Shown piece by piece: positions 1-12,168 of a DNA stretch of 64,000 nt. Under the pieces are notes generated by a model that did not search any database, was not told the DNA's origin, and was given only the letters and a program-made list of their open reading frames with translations. The stretch spans positions 248,001-312,000 of the forward strand of contig NZ_QOKV01000002.1 of assembly GCF_008365405.1 (NCBI RefSeq). Direction: 5' to 3'. A program made the translations under genes and the position numbers. This DNA is from Azospirillum brasilense (GTDB taxonomy: Bacteria; Pseudomonadota; Alphaproteobacteria; Azospirillales; Azospirillaceae). Positions within the stretch are counted from its first letter, which is position 1. Each line of letters opens with the position of its first letter.

Positions 1-434
1 CCGCTGACGTCCTTCATCAGGGATTGCAGCGCCTGGATACGGGACAGCGAGGATTCGGCGTTGCTGCGCGCCCGCCCGATCAGGCCGGCGCTGCGGTCGA
101 TCATCCGTTGCGACTGCTGGGTGGCGCTCGCCGCCTCCTCCGCGCCGGCGGCCACCTGCTCCATCGCCTGGCGCAGTTCCTCGGCGGCGGCGGCGGCCTG
201 GGTCACGCCGCTGGCAAGCTCGTTCGACGCGGCGGCGATGCCCTCCGCCGCCTTGCGCCGCCGGTTCCCGGCGCGGGCGCGCCGTCGCACCTCCGCCGCG
301 CGGCGGGCCGACAGAGCGTTGTCGGGCTGGCTGGACAGTGCGGCCTCATCGGCCAGCGGAATCACGTCCTCGCCGAGGTCCGCGCTGCGGGAGGCGCTTG
401 CCGTGTCGATCCGCTTCTTCTTGACCAATGCCAT
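1..434 (-). CDS. Methyl-accepting chemotaxis protein, N-terminal part (cut by window edge)
   Basis: The reading frame opens at an ATG at 434 (reverse strand) and runs off the left edge, giving 144 residues. The start MALVKKKRIDTAS is followed by a basic stretch and then a long Ala/Glu/Gln-rich helix (AAAAAEELRQAMEQVAAGAEEA) of the kind found in MCP signalling helices. No membrane segment is seen, so this part would be cytoplasmic. It is the third gene of a likely operon with the response regulator and CheC-like gene upstream, 74 bases after the CheC stop. An AAGGGG stretch upstream may serve as ribosome binding site. The hairpin tip that would prove MCP identity lies outside the window. Confidence 0.7.
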   Translation of the reverse strand, partial: MALVKKKRIDTASASRSADLGEDVIPLADEAALSSQPDNALSARRAAEVRRRARAGNRRRKAAEGIAAASNELASGVTQAAAAAEELRQAMEQVAAGAEEAASATQQSQRMIDRSAGLIGRARSNAESSLSRIQALQSLMKDVS

Positions 435-508
435 AATCCAAACCCCTTGCCCCGTGAGACCGTGCTTCTCTGTCGGTGGCTCTTGTTGATTGCGTGCGGC
501 GCCCGCCC

Positions 509-1162
509 TCAGGCCAGCACCCGGCCGATGTAGCGCCCGATGGCCGCCTTCAGCTCCGCCGCGGACCCGGCGTCGAGCGCCAGGACGACGGTCCCCTCGA
601 CATCGTGGGGCGGCGTCCGGAAGGTGACGTGGAACAGGATGGCCTGCGCCTCCGCCGTCAGGGCGACGCCGCAGCGTTCCAGAAGGTCGTCCCCCACGCC
701 GCGCAAGACCTGCGGCAGGGTGGTGCCGACCGCGACGCCCAGCAGATTCCCCATGGAGGACAGGCAGCTGTTCAGCACGATGTTGCCAACCTCGGCCAGC
801 GCCTCCTCCACCAGCTCCGCCGCGTCCTCCTTGGGGACGCCGGGCGGCAGCGCGGCGGCGGCCAGCGGCAGGCCGCTGCGTTCCGGCATCAATAGGATGG
901 CCGAACCGAGGAAGGCGCCGGATAGGCACTCGGTCACTGCGATCAGTTCCCCCGGCAGCGCCGACCGAAGCAGGCCGGACACCCGGTCGCCGGGGACGAG
1001 GCTGACCATCGGCACGGAAATCTCCACCGGCCCGCCGATCATCCGGCTGAACGCCGTGGACGCCCGGCCGACGCCGATGTTCCCCAGCTCCGTCAGCGCA
1101 TCGCGTTCCAGTTCGTCCAGATCGAAGCCGTTGGGGTCAATGCCCATGGGGGTCGGGTCCAT
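509..1162 (-). CDS. CheC/CheX-family chemotaxis phosphatase
   Basis: 217 residues. Two copies of the CheC-type active-site pattern (acid-x3-Glu-x2-Asn) are visible: D21/E25/N28 in DALTELGNIG and E120/E124/N127 in EALAEVGNI. Proteins of this family dephosphorylate response regulators such as CheY. Keeping both sites resembles CheC and FliY more than single-site variants. It lies 27 bases downstream of a single-domain response regulator, its probable substrate, and upstream of a methyl-accepting protein, so the three may form a self-contained signalling unit. No clear Shine-Dalgarno was found; M6 is an alternative start. Confidence 0.8.
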   Translation of the reverse strand: MDPTPMGIDPNGFDLDELERDALTELGNIGVGRASTAFSRMIGGPVEISVPMVSLVPGDRVSGLLRSALPGELIAVTECLSGAFLGSAILLMPERSGLPLAAAALPPGVPKEDAAELVEEALAEVGNIVLNSCLSSMGNLLGVAVGTTLPQVLRGVGDDLLERCGVALTAEAQAILFHVTFRTPPHDVEGTVVLALDAGSAAELKAAIGRYIGRVLA

Positions 1163-1189
1163 CGGCGCACGCCGGCCGGACCATGCCGG

Positions 1190-1597
1190 TCAACCAGCGC
1201 CCCCGCCGGCGCCTTCGCTGGACGACGGGCGGCGCGGCAGGCTGGCGGCGGCCAGGAAGCGGGCCATCTGCTCCTCCTCCAGAGGCTTGGGCATGAAGGC
1301 GGCGCCCAGCGCGCGGATGCCGGACACCACCGAATCCTGGGCGTTGGCCGTGATGATGGCGACGCGGATGTCCGGCTTCGCCTGCAGCAGGCGGGCGGCG
1401 GCCTCCAGGCCGTTGTCGCCCGGCATGTTGAAGTCGATTATGGCGATATGGATATCACTTTCGTCTAGTTTTCCATAAAGCTCAGCGCTGTTCGCCGCCT
1501 CGATGACCGTCCAATCCGGCTTGTTCCGAAGTATTATGCCGCGGACATGCATGCGGGACAGCTTGCTGTCGTCCACGACGATTACGGTCTTGCTCAA
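1190..1597 (-). CDS. Single-domain response regulator (CheY-like)
   Basis: 135 residues when started at a TTG at 1597, chosen because GGAG lies eight bases upstream and the receiver fold begins at once (SKTVIVVDDS). A longer in-frame extension to 1687 adds residues unrelated to a receiver. Acidic pocket D9/D10, phosphoacceptor D55 in IIDFNMPG and the conserved Lys in FMPKPLEE are all present. There is no output domain, so it should act by protein contact or phosphotransfer. The CheC-like gene follows in the same direction. Confidence 0.8.
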   Translation of the reverse strand: MSKTVIVVDDSKLSRMHVRGIILRNKPDWTVIEAANSAELYGKLDESDIHIAIIDFNMPGDNGLEAAARLLQAKPDIRVAIITANAQDSVVSGIRALGAAFMPKPLEEEQMARFLAAASLPRRPSSSEGAGGGAG

Positions 1598-1772
1598 CGC
1601 CTGTGCTCCGGGAGGAGAGAAAATTTGAATTGTGGAACGATTATAACCACCGCCACGCCGCGCGCCAGCATGGATTGCGGTCCGCAATCAGCGTTTTTCG
1701 ACGCCGGCTCCGACGCGGCTTCCCTTGGCCGGTCGCGGTGGCTTTGCTAACAGATGATCGACCAACAGGGTC

Positions 1773-2420
1773 ATGCACTTCGGGGTTCCGTCCGTGGAAG
1801 ACTTCATCAGCGCGCTCGTGGTGTTTCTCGTCGTGGTCGATCCGATCGGGCTGGTTCCAATCTATCTCGGCCTCACCCGCGGCTTCGACAGCCGGCGCAA
1901 GCGCACGATCGCCCTGCGCGGCCCGCTGATCAGCTTCGCCATCATCGTCTTCTTCGCCTATCTGGGCGAACTGGTGCTGAACGCCTTGTCCATCGGCATG
2001 CCGGCCTTCCGCATCGCCGGCGGCGCGCTGCTGTTCTGGATCGCCTTCGAGATGCTGTTCCAACGCCGGGCCGAGCGGAAGGAGCGCACCGCCGACGACG
2101 CCCGGACGGAGGAGGAGGCCCACGACCTCGCCGTCTTCCCGCTGGCGATTCCATTGATCGCCGGGCCGGGCGCCATCACCTCCACGCTGTTGCTGATGGA
2201 CCGCTACGGCGCGACGCTGGGCGGCCAGGGCATGGTGCTGGGCGCCGCCGCGGTCGCCGTGGGCAGCGTCATGGCGCTTCTGGTCGTCGCCGATCTGGTG
2301 AACAAGCTGCTTGGCCGCACGGTGATCCACACGGTCAGCCGTGTGCTGGGCATCGTCCTGGCGGCGCTGGCTGCCCAGACGATCATCGAAGGCATCACCG
2401 CCGTCTATCCGCCCCACTGA
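1773..2420 (+). CDS. MarC/UPF0056 family inner-membrane protein
   Basis: 215 residues, almost entirely hydrophobic, with about six membrane helices. The N-terminal LVVVDPIGLVPIYLGLT and central FPLAIPLIAGPGAITSTLLL match conserved MarC-family segments. A charged loop (RRAERKERTADDARTEEE) separates the halves. The family was once linked to multiple antibiotic resistance but its transport substrate is unknown. A GTG seven codons downstream is an alternative start. The aldose-epimerase-like gene follows after 22 bases and may be co-transcribed. Confidence 0.85.
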   Translation: MHFGVPSVEDFISALVVFLVVVDPIGLVPIYLGLTRGFDSRRKRTIALRGPLISFAIIVFFAYLGELVLNALSIGMPAFRIAGGALLFWIAFEMLFQRRAERKERTADDARTEEEAHDLAVFPLAIPLIAGPGAITSTLLLMDRYGATLGGQGMVLGAAAVAVGSVMALLVVADLVNKLLGRTVIHTVSRVLGIVLAALAAQTIIEGITAVYPPH

Positions 2421-2442
2421 TCTGCACAAAGGACATCGTCTC

Positions 2443-3306
2443 ATGGACCGGCACACGCTCAGCAACGGGCGCCTCGGCGCCACGATCAAGGCCGACGGGG
2501 CGGAACTGTGCTCCCTGACCCTCGACGGACGGGAACTGCTCTGGCAGGCCGGTCCGGAGTGGCCGCGCCACGCGCCCGTGCTGTTCCCCATCGTCGGCCG
2601 GCTGAAGGACGACACGTTGCACCACCGCGGCCGAACCTACCGCATGACCCAGCACGGCTTCGCCCGCGACCGCCGCTTCGCCTGGGAGGAACACACCGCC
2701 ACCCTCTGCCGCCTGTCGCTGTCCGACGATGCGCAGACCCGCACGCTCTATCCCTTCGCCTTCCGTTTGGAGCTGATCTTTGAGCTGGACGCGGAAGGGC
2801 TGACCATCCGCCACCGCATCACCAATCCGGGTGACGAGGCGCTGCCCGCCTCGCTCGGCGTGCATCCGGCCTTCCTCTGGCCGTTGCAGGACGGCGTTCC
2901 GAAGGAGGCGCACGAGCTTCTGTTCGAAACCGACGAGCCCGCGCCGATCCGCCGCGTCGAGGGCGGCCTGCTGTCGCCCCATCCGGAGCCGACGCCCGTC
3001 GAGGGCCGCCGCCTGCCGCTGAACGAGGGGCTGTTCACGCGGGACGCGGTGATCCTCGACCGGCCGGCCAGCCGCTCCGTCCGCTACGGCGCGCCCGGCA
3101 CCCCGGCCATCACCATCTCCTGGGAGGGCTTTCGTGAACTGGGTATCTGGTCGAAGCCGGCCGGCGCGCCCTTCCTGTGCATCGAGCCCTGGCACGGCCA
3201 CGCCTCCCCGGCGGACTTCGACGGGGAGTTCGCGGACAAGCCGGGGCTGCTGCATCTCGCCCCCGGAGCGACGCGGGAGCTGAGCTACCGCATCGCCGTT
3301 GGGTAA
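2443..3306 (+). CDS. Aldose 1-epimerase family protein
   Basis: 287 residues; ATG at 2443 with AAAGGA nine bases upstream. Galactose mutarotase-like features are visible: WPRHAPVLFPIVGRLKDD near the start, a QHGFARD segment, GVHPAFLWPL in the middle and CIEPWHGHASP near the C terminus, containing the conserved His/Glu positions of the family. These enzymes interconvert the anomers of aldoses or sugar phosphates. The GFARD/HPAFLWP subtype resembles the LacX/YihR-like branch, and its exact substrate cannot be told. It probably shares a transcript with the upstream marC-like gene. Confidence 0.8.
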   Translation: MDRHTLSNGRLGATIKADGAELCSLTLDGRELLWQAGPEWPRHAPVLFPIVGRLKDDTLHHRGRTYRMTQHGFARDRRFAWEEHTATLCRLSLSDDAQTRTLYPFAFRLELIFELDAEGLTIRHRITNPGDEALPASLGVHPAFLWPLQDGVPKEAHELLFETDEPAPIRRVEGGLLSPHPEPTPVEGRRLPLNEGLFTRDAVILDRPASRSVRYGAPGTPAITISWEGFRELGIWSKPAGAPFLCIEPWHGHASPADFDGEFADKPGLLHLAPGATRELSYRIAVG

Positions 3307-3321
3307 GGGTCCGGCGTTCCG

Positions 3322-4662
3322 TCAGCCGCGCTTGTTCAGCGGAACGAAGGCGCGGCCCGGATTGCCGGTGTAGAGCTGGCGGGGGCGCCCGATCTTCTGC
3401 TGCGGGTCCTCGATCATCTCCTGCCACTGGGAGATCCAGCCGACGGTGCGGGCCAGTGCGAACAGCACGGTGAACATGCTGGTCGGGAAACCCATCGCCT
3501 TGAGGATGATGCCGGAATAGAAGTCGACGTTGGGGTAGAGCTTCTTTTCGACGAAGTAGGGATCCTCCAGCGCGATCTTCTCCAGTTCCATGGCGATGGC
3601 GAGGTGCGGCTCGTTCTTGATGCCCATCACGTCCAGCACCTCGTAACAGGTCTGGCGCATGATCTTGGCGCGCGGGTCGTAGTTCTTGTAGACCCGGTGG
3701 CCGAAGCCCATCAGGCGGAAGGGATCGTTCTTGTCCTTGGCGCGCTTGATGAATTCGGGGATGCGCTCGACCGAGCCGATCTCCTCCAGCATCAGCAGCA
3801 CGGCCTCGTTGGCGCCGCCGTGGGCCGGCCCCCACAGCGCCGCGATGCCCGAGGCGATGCAGGCGAAGGGGTTGGCGTGCGACGAGCCGGCCAGCCGCAC
3901 CGTGGAGGTCGAAGCGTTCTGCTCGTGGTCGGCGTGCAGGATGAAGATCTTGTCCATGGCGCGGGCCAGGACCGGATCGACCTTCCACGGCTCACAGGGC
4001 GTGCCGAAGGTCATGTAGAGGAAGTTTTCCGCGTAGCTGAGGTCGTTGCGCGGGTACATGAAGGGCTGGCCGACCGAATACTTGTAGGCCATGGCGGCCA
4101 TCGTCGGCATCTTGGCGATCAGCCGGTGCGCGGCGATCATCCGCTGCCGCGGGTCGAGGATGTCCGTCGAGTCGTGGTAGAAGGCCGACAGCGCGCCGGT
4201 CACGCCGCACATCACCGCCATGGGGTGCGCGTCGCGGCGGAACCCGCTGTAAAAGCGGCTCAACTGCTCATGCACCATGGTGTGGTAGGTGATGGTCCGC
4301 TCGAAATCCTCCTTCTGCTGCGGATTCGGCAGCTCGCCGCGCAGCAGCAGGTGGCAGACCTCCAGGTAATCGCAGTTCTCCGCCAGATCCTGGATGGCGT
4401 AGCCGCGGTGCAGAAGGACGCCTTCGTCGCCGTCGATGAAGGTGATCGCCGACTCGCAGCTCGCCGTGGAGGTAAAGCCGGGATCGAAGGTGAAATAGCC
4501 GGTTTCCGCGTAGAGCTTGCGCACGTCGATGGCGCGCGGGCCGGTTTCGCCTTCCAGCAGCGGCAGCTTGACGGTTTTTCCGGTCGTGTCGTCGGTGACC
4601 GTGATGGTTCCGACCTTCTTGACCTCGCCGCGCCAGACCGGCCGGCCCTTGCTGCTCTCCAT
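3322..4662 (-). CDS. gltA: Citrate synthase (type II)
   Basis: 446 residues, usual for the hexameric Gram-negative enzyme. It condenses acetyl-CoA with oxaloacetate in the TCA cycle. Catalytic segments are visible: [35 protein letters not shown] and the Asp in PNVDFYSG. The start is the ATG at 4662 because AAGGAGG lies five bases before it; an upstream in-frame ATG at 4680 precedes that ribosome binding site. The 3' end is 15 bases from the aldose-epimerase-like gene, which converges on it. The 123-base upstream gap should hold its promoter. Confidence 0.95.
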   Translation of the reverse strand: MESSKGRPVWRGEVKKVGTITVTDDTTGKTVKLPLLEGETGPRAIDVRKLYAETGYFTFDPGFTSTASCESAITFIDGDEGVLLHRGYAIQDLAENCDYLEVCHLLLRGELPNPQQKEDFERTITYHTMVHEQLSRFYSGFRRDAHPMAVMCGVTGALSAFYHDSTDILDPRQRMIAAHRLIAKMPTMAAMAYKYSVGQPFMYPRNDLSYAENFLYMTFGTPCEPWKVDPVLARAMDKIFILHADHEQNASTSTVRLAGSSHANPFACIASGIAALWGPAHGGANEAVLLMLEEIGSVERIPEFIKRAKDKNDPFRLMGFGHRVYKNYDPRAKIMRQTCYEVLDVMGIKNEPHLAIAMELEKIALEDPYFVEKKLYPNVDFYSGIILKAMGFPTSMFTVLFALARTVGWISQWQEMIEDPQQKIGRPRQLYTGNPGRAFVPLNKRG

Positions 4663-4785
4663 CGGCCCCTCCTTATGCACGCGTCATCGGGCGTGACGCT
4701 GTTTCGTTGCACGTAGGAGACTGTATGAATGGGGGGTGTCGTCAATAGCACTCCCGATAGATGCCACTCCGCCGGGCATAGGCCG

Positions 4786-5253
4786 TCAGAAGATCCCCGC
4801 CTCCAGTCCTGCGGCCATCAGCAGCCCCAACTCTTCGCAGGAGGCGGCGAAATCGTCGCGGTACGGGCCGCGGCAGACCAGCGGTTCCTGCACCGGGCGC
4901 CAGCGCAGCCCCGTCGCGATGGAGGCGACGGCGCGGCAGGTCCCCGTTCCGTCATGGCCCGCCCGGACGAACAGCGCGTAGGGCATTCCCTGGGTGCGCT
5001 CCAGGCAGGGATAATAGCTGCGGTCGAAGAAATCCTTGAGCGCCCCGCTCATGTATCCCAGATTCTCGGTCGTGCCGAGGATCACGCCCTGCGACTCCAG
5101 CACATCCTCCGGCCCGGCCTCCAGCGGCGGCTTGACCACCACCTCCACCCCCTGCACCTCCGGCGAGCGCGCCCCGCGCAGCACGGCCTCCAGCAGCGCC
5201 CGCGTGTTGGGCGACGGGCAGTGGGCGACGACGAGGAGGCGTTTGGGCGGCAT
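4786..5253 (-). CDS. Flavodoxin-fold NAD(P)H-dependent oxidoreductase
   Basis: 155 residues; ATG at 5253 with AAGGA six bases before it. It begins KRLLVVAHCPSPNTRALLEAV, the phosphate-binding loop of flavodoxin-like FMN reductases, and continues with GVILGTTENLGYMSGALKDFFDRSYYPCL, the usual FMN-contacting segment (TPxYxGxxxG-type loop, here TTENLGYMSG). It likely binds FMN and transfers electrons from NAD(P)H; the acceptor is unknown. It is divergent from the ATPase gene at 5303 with only 49 bases between the start codons, so their promoters must overlap. Confidence 0.75.
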   Translation of the reverse strand: MPPKRLLVVAHCPSPNTRALLEAVLRGARSPEVQGVEVVVKPPLEAGPEDVLESQGVILGTTENLGYMSGALKDFFDRSYYPCLERTQGMPYALFVRAGHDGTGTCRAVASIATGLRWRPVQEPLVCRGPYRDDFAASCEELGLLMAAGLEAGIF

Positions 5254-5302
5254 GATTCGTCCTTTCCACGGCGACTGTACCAACAACACAGGAGGACGTC
5301 CC

Positions 5303-5884
5303 ATGAGCGAAGACGCGCGCCGCTTCGTCGTCGTCACGGGTGGCCCCGGCTCCGGGAAAAGCACCCTGATCGACGCGCTGGCCCGCGAAGGCTACGCCCA
5401 CAGCGTGGAGGCGGGCCGCGCGATCATCCAGGACCAGACGGCCATCGGGGGCCCGGCGCTGCCCTGGATCGACCCGTCGGCCTTCGCGGAATTGATGCTG
5501 TGCTGGGAACTGCGCTCCCTCCGTCTCGCGCGGGAGCAGACGGGGACGGTCTTCTTCGACCGCGGCCTTCCGGACGTCATCGGCTATCTGCACCTGATGA
5601 AGCGTCCGGTTCCCGCGCATCTGGAAATGGCGGCCCGCCGCTTCCGCTATCACCGGACCGTCTTCGTCGCACCACCCTGGCCGGAGATCTTCGCGCCCGA
5701 CGCAGAGCGCCGGCAGACCCCGGCCGAAGCCGCGGCGACCCACGATGCCATGGTCGCGACCTACGGCGGGCTGGGTTACGAACTGGTCGAACTGCCCAAG
5801 GCGCCGGTGGCGGAGCGGCTGCGCTTCGTCCTGGACCGGCTCGGCCAACCGGGGCCGCTCACGCCCACCCCGCTCACGCCATGA
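5303..5884 (+). CDS. AAA-type small ATPase/kinase-like protein
   Basis: 193 residues with AGGAGG seven bases before the ATG. Walker A GGPGSGKST is at about residues 13-21. The segment FFDRGLPDVIGYL resembles the lid/acceptor region of small P-loop kinases, and HRTVFVAPPWPEIFAPDAERRQT is typical of a family of predicted nucleotide-binding ATPases (COG3911-like). Substrate unknown. The C terminus has a short PLTPTPLTP tail and overlaps the convergent SDR gene by 11 bases. Confidence 0.7.
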   Translation: MSEDARRFVVVTGGPGSGKSTLIDALAREGYAHSVEAGRAIIQDQTAIGGPALPWIDPSAFAELMLCWELRSLRLAREQTGTVFFDRGLPDVIGYLHLMKRPVPAHLEMAARRFRYHRTVFVAPPWPEIFAPDAERRQTPAEAAATHDAMVATYGGLGYELVELPKAPVAERLRFVLDRLGQPGPLTPTPLTP

Positions 5885-6647
5885 GCTGGCCGCCGTTCAC
5901 CTCGATCACCTGCCCGGTGATGTAGCCGCTGAGCGCGTCGGACGCCAGGAACAGATAGGCGCCGACGCAGTCCTCCGCCGTGCCGAGCCGGCCCAGCGGA
6001 ATGCGCGCCGCCGTCGCCGCCAGCTTCTCCGGCGAGGAGTAGCGCTGGTGGAAATCGGTGTCGATGGTGCCGGGCGAGACGGCGTTGACGCGGATGCGGT
6101 CCGGCGCCAGCTCCGCCGCGAGGGAGCGGGTGAAGGTCGAGACGAAGGCCTTCGACGCGCTGTAGATCGAGGAACCGGGGCTGCCCCCGGTGCGGGCGGA
6201 AATGGAGACGGTGTTGACGATGGCCCCGCCCCCCGCGGCGCGCAACGCCGGCAGGGCGCGCCGGCAGGCGACGACGACCGAGCGCAGGTTGAGGTCGATC
6301 ACCTCGTCCAGGAAATCGTCGCCGATCCGCTCCAGCGGCACCCGCCCGACCATGGTGCCGGCGTTGTTGACGAGGATGTCCAGCCCGCCCAGCGCCTGCA
6401 CCGCCGCGTCCACCGCCGACTCCACGGCGCGCGGGTCGCGGAAGTCGCCGGTGACGGCGTAGACCTCCGTCCCGCCCGCGGTGAGGGCGAGCGCCAATTT
6501 AGCCGCGGCATCGCTGCCGCCCGACCCGTGGAGCGCCACCCGCGCGCCCAGGCTGGCAAAGGCGGTGCCCACCGCCGCCCCGATGCCCCGGCTGCTGCCG
6601 GTCACCAGCACGCGCTTGCCGCGCAGATCCTCGCCCAACAAAGTCAT
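5874..6647 (-). CDS. Short-chain dehydrogenase/reductase (last gene of glp operon)
   Basis: 257 residues. Classical SDR signatures: TGSSRGIG cofactor loop, NNAG, catalytic Ser in NTVSISARTG and YSASK. Ends with GYITGQVIEVNGGQLMA. It starts 12 bases after the glpK stop, so it is very likely co-transcribed with glycerol genes, which suggests a substrate related to glycerol, dihydroxyacetone or another polyol; that is inference from position only. The Ser after the TGS of the cofactor loop fits NADP preference. Its end overlaps the convergent ATPase gene by 11 bases. Confidence 0.85.
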   Translation of the reverse strand: MTLLGEDLRGKRVLVTGSSRGIGAAVGTAFASLGARVALHGSGGSDAAAKLALALTAGGTEVYAVTGDFRDPRAVESAVDAAVQALGGLDILVNNAGTMVGRVPLERIGDDFLDEVIDLNLRSVVVACRRALPALRAAGGGAIVNTVSISARTGGSPGSSIYSASKAFVSTFTRSLAAELAPDRIRVNAVSPGTIDTDFHQRYSSPEKLAATAARIPLGRLGTAEDCVGAYLFLASDALSGYITGQVIEVNGGQLMA

Positions 6648-6659
6648 GGCTCCTGTCCC

Positions 6660-8165
<1,506 letters not shown>

Positions 8166-8192
8166 GGTCTTTCCTATGGTCTTTCTTCTTTC

Positions 8193-8330
8193 CCCTCTCC
8201 CGTCCCGGGAGAGGGAGGGACCCACGCGTCAGCGTGGGAGGGTGAGGGTACTGGCAAGGATCAGCACCTTGATCCTCGAACGCCCCTCACCCGGCCCTTC
8301 GGGCCACCCTCTCCCGGGACGGGAGAGGGA
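8193..8330. repeat. Intergenic palindromic element between glpV and glpK
   Basis: The outer arms at 8193-8215 and 8308-8330 are perfect 23-base inverted copies of each other. Each arm is itself nearly palindromic around CCCGTCCCGGG. Inner pairs, such as AGGGTGAGGG with CCCCTCACCC, let the whole 138 bases fold as a branched stem. It fits a REP/ERIC-like intergenic repeat. Inside an operon such a structure could stabilise the upstream mRNA or attenuate the downstream gene. No second copy was noticed in the window. Confidence 0.85.
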
Positions 8331-8344
8331 TTCAAGTCATCGCA

Positions 8345-10099
8345 TCACTGCGCCATGGCGGCCTTCTTCGGCGGCGAGGCCGGCCAGGACTTGATCAGCT
8401 GGTCGTAGTCCACCGTCTCGCCCTTCGGCTTCTCGTTGGACAGCTTGCGCTGCGGCGCGGTGGTGCCGTCCTTCTCGGCCTTGGCGAACCAGAACTCCGC
8501 CGACTCCTTCTTGTTCAGCTTCGGCCCGCATTCACCCTGCACGCCCGACCGTTCCAGACGCTCCATCACGGAATCCTGGGCCGCGGCCAGCGCGTCCATG
8601 GCCGCCTGCGGCGTCTTGGCGCCCGAGGAGGCGTCGCCGATGTTCTGCCACCAGAGCTGCGCCAGCTTCGGATAGTCGGGGATGTTCACGCCGGTCGGCG
8701 TCCACTGCACCCGCGCGGGCGAGCGGTAGAACTCGATCAGGCCGCCCAGCTTCGGCGCGCGCTCCGTGAAGCTCTTGTCCCAGATGTCGCTTTCGCGGAT
8801 GAAGGTCAGGCCGACATGGCTCTTCTTCAGGCTGACGGACTTCGACACGGTGAATTGGGCGTAGAGCCACGCGGCCTTGCGGCGGTCCACCGGCGTGGAC
8901 TTCAGAAGCGTCCAGGACCCAGCGTCCTGATAGCCGAGCTTCATGCCGTCCTTCCAGTAGGCGCCCTTGGGCGAGGGGGCCATGCGCCACTTCGGCGTGC
9001 CGTCGGCGTTGACCACCGGCAGCCCGTCCTTGACCATGTCGGCGGTGAAGGCGGTGTACCAGAACATCTGCTGCGCGACGTTGCCCTGCGCCGGCACCGG
9101 GCCGGATTCGCTAAAGGTCATGCCGGCGGCCTGCGGCGGCGCGTATTTCTTCAGCCAATCCACGTACTTGATGATGGAATAGACGGCGGCCGGGCCGTTG
9201 GTGTCGCCGCCGCGCTCGACCGAGGAACCGACCGGGCTGCAGCCCTCCATGCGCACGCCCCACTCGTCCACCGGCTTGCCGTTCGGAATGCCCTTGTCGC
9301 CGTTGCCGGCCATGGACAGCCACGCGTCGGTGAAGCGCCAGCCCAGCGACGGGTCCTTCTTGCCGTAATCCATGTGGCCGTAGACCTTGACGCCGTCGAT
9401 CTCCTTCACGTCGTTGGTGAAGAATTCGGCGATGTCCTCATAGGCGGACCAGTTGACGGGCACGCCCAGTTCGTAGCCGTACTTGGCCTTGAACTTCTCC
9501 TTCAGGTCCGGGCGCTGGAACCAGTCGTAGCGGAACCAGTAGAGGTTGGCGAACTGCTGGTCGGGAAGCTGGTAGAGCTTGCCGTCCGGACCGGTGCCGA
9601 AGGATTTGCCGATGAAGTCGTTCACGTCCAGCGTGGGGGACGTGACGTCCTTGCCCTCCCCCTCCATCCAGTCGCTGAGCGCCACGGCCTGCTTGTAGCG
9701 GAAGTGGGTGCCGATCAGGTCGCTGTCGTTGATCCAGGCGTCGTAGATGTTCTTGCCGGACTGCATCTGCGTCTGGATCTTCTCGACCACGTCGCCTTCC
9801 TGGATCAGGTCGTGGCGCAGCTTGATCCCGGTGATCTCGCTGAAGGCCTTGGCGAGCGTCCGGGCTTCGTACTCATGGGTGGTGATGGTTTCGGAGACGA
9901 CGTTGATCTCCATGCCGGCGAAGGGCTTGGCGGCGTCGATGAACCACTGCATTTCCTTCAGCTGATCCTCCTTCGACAGGGTCGAAGGCTGGAACTCGCT
10001 GTCGATCCAGCGCTTGGCCGCCTCGATGTCGGCGAAGGCCGGGGCCGATGACAGAAGAAGCGCCGCCGCGGATGCGGAGGCGAGATACAGGGCACGCAT
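8345..10099 (-). CDS. glpV: Glycerol ABC transporter substrate-binding protein
   Basis: 584 residues with a clear Sec signal peptide (MRALYLASASAAALLLSSAPAFA, cleavage before DIEAAK). The mature part is a large extracellular solute-binding protein with YDAWINDSDLIGTH and QLPDQQFANLYWFRYDWF. By position between permease genes and glpK it matches GlpV of the rhizobial glpSTPQUV system, which binds glycerol in the periplasm. GGGAGGA lies seven bases before the ATG. The C-terminal tail is Lys/Pro/Ala rich. The family call rests on context plus overall sequence character. Confidence 0.9.
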   Translation of the reverse strand: MRALYLASASAAALLLSSAPAFADIEAAKRWIDSEFQPSTLSKEDQLKEMQWFIDAAKPFAGMEINVVSETITTHEYEARTLAKAFSEITGIKLRHDLIQEGDVVEKIQTQMQSGKNIYDAWINDSDLIGTHFRYKQAVALSDWMEGEGKDVTSPTLDVNDFIGKSFGTGPDGKLYQLPDQQFANLYWFRYDWFQRPDLKEKFKAKYGYELGVPVNWSAYEDIAEFFTNDVKEIDGVKVYGHMDYGKKDPSLGWRFTDAWLSMAGNGDKGIPNGKPVDEWGVRMEGCSPVGSSVERGGDTNGPAAVYSIIKYVDWLKKYAPPQAAGMTFSESGPVPAQGNVAQQMFWYTAFTADMVKDGLPVVNADGTPKWRMAPSPKGAYWKDGMKLGYQDAGSWTLLKSTPVDRRKAAWLYAQFTVSKSVSLKKSHVGLTFIRESDIWDKSFTERAPKLGGLIEFYRSPARVQWTPTGVNIPDYPKLAQLWWQNIGDASSGAKTPQAAMDALAAAQDSVMERLERSGVQGECGPKLNKKESAEFWFAKAEKDGTTAPQRKLSNEKPKGETVDYDQLIKSWPASPPKKAAMAQ

Positions 10100-10157
10100 C
10101 GTTTATTCCTCCCGTTTCCATTGTTATAGGCCCGTTCCGGCCGGCAACGGCCGGCCG

Positions 10158-10451
10158 TCACACCCAGCGGAAGACCGCCGCGGCGTAGAGAAGCGAAAGC
10201 GCGGTCGCGTAGTGCACCTCCCCACCCACCAGCCCCAGCCAGGCGAGGTGGATGAAGGCGCTGCCGAGCAGCGTGATGAACAGCCGGTCGCCGCGCGTCG
10301 TGGTGATGCCCAGCACGCCGGGGCGCGCCACCTCCGGCCGGTTGAGCGCCAGGACGGTCAGCAGGGTCAGCAGCCCGGCGATGACGGCGAAGAAGGCGCC
10401 GGTCTGCCAGGTCCAGGCCATCCAGGCGAGGTGTTCGGTGACGGTGTCCAT
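10158..10451 (-). CDS. glpU: Small membrane protein of the glycerol ABC system (DUF2160, GlpU-like)
   Basis: 97 residues with about three hydrophobic segments (FFAVIAGLLTLLTVLAL, LFITLLGSAFIHLAWLGLV, YATALSLLYAAAVFRWV). It sits exactly where glpU lies in the rhizobial operon, between glpQ and glpV. Strong ribosome binding site GGGAGGACGCCGCC before the ATG. Function is unknown; it may be an accessory membrane subunit of the importer. The symbol is assigned by gene order. Confidence 0.8.
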   Translation of the reverse strand: MDTVTEHLAWMAWTWQTGAFFAVIAGLLTLLTVLALNRPEVARPGVLGITTTRGDRLFITLLGSAFIHLAWLGLVGGEVHYATALSLLYAAAVFRWV

Positions 10452-10470
10452 GGCGGCGTCCTCCCTCCCG

Positions 10471-11268
<798 letters not shown>

Positions 11269-11283
11269 GGCCCGTTTCCTTTG

Positions 11284-12167
<884 letters not shown>

Positions 12168-12168
<1 letters not shown>

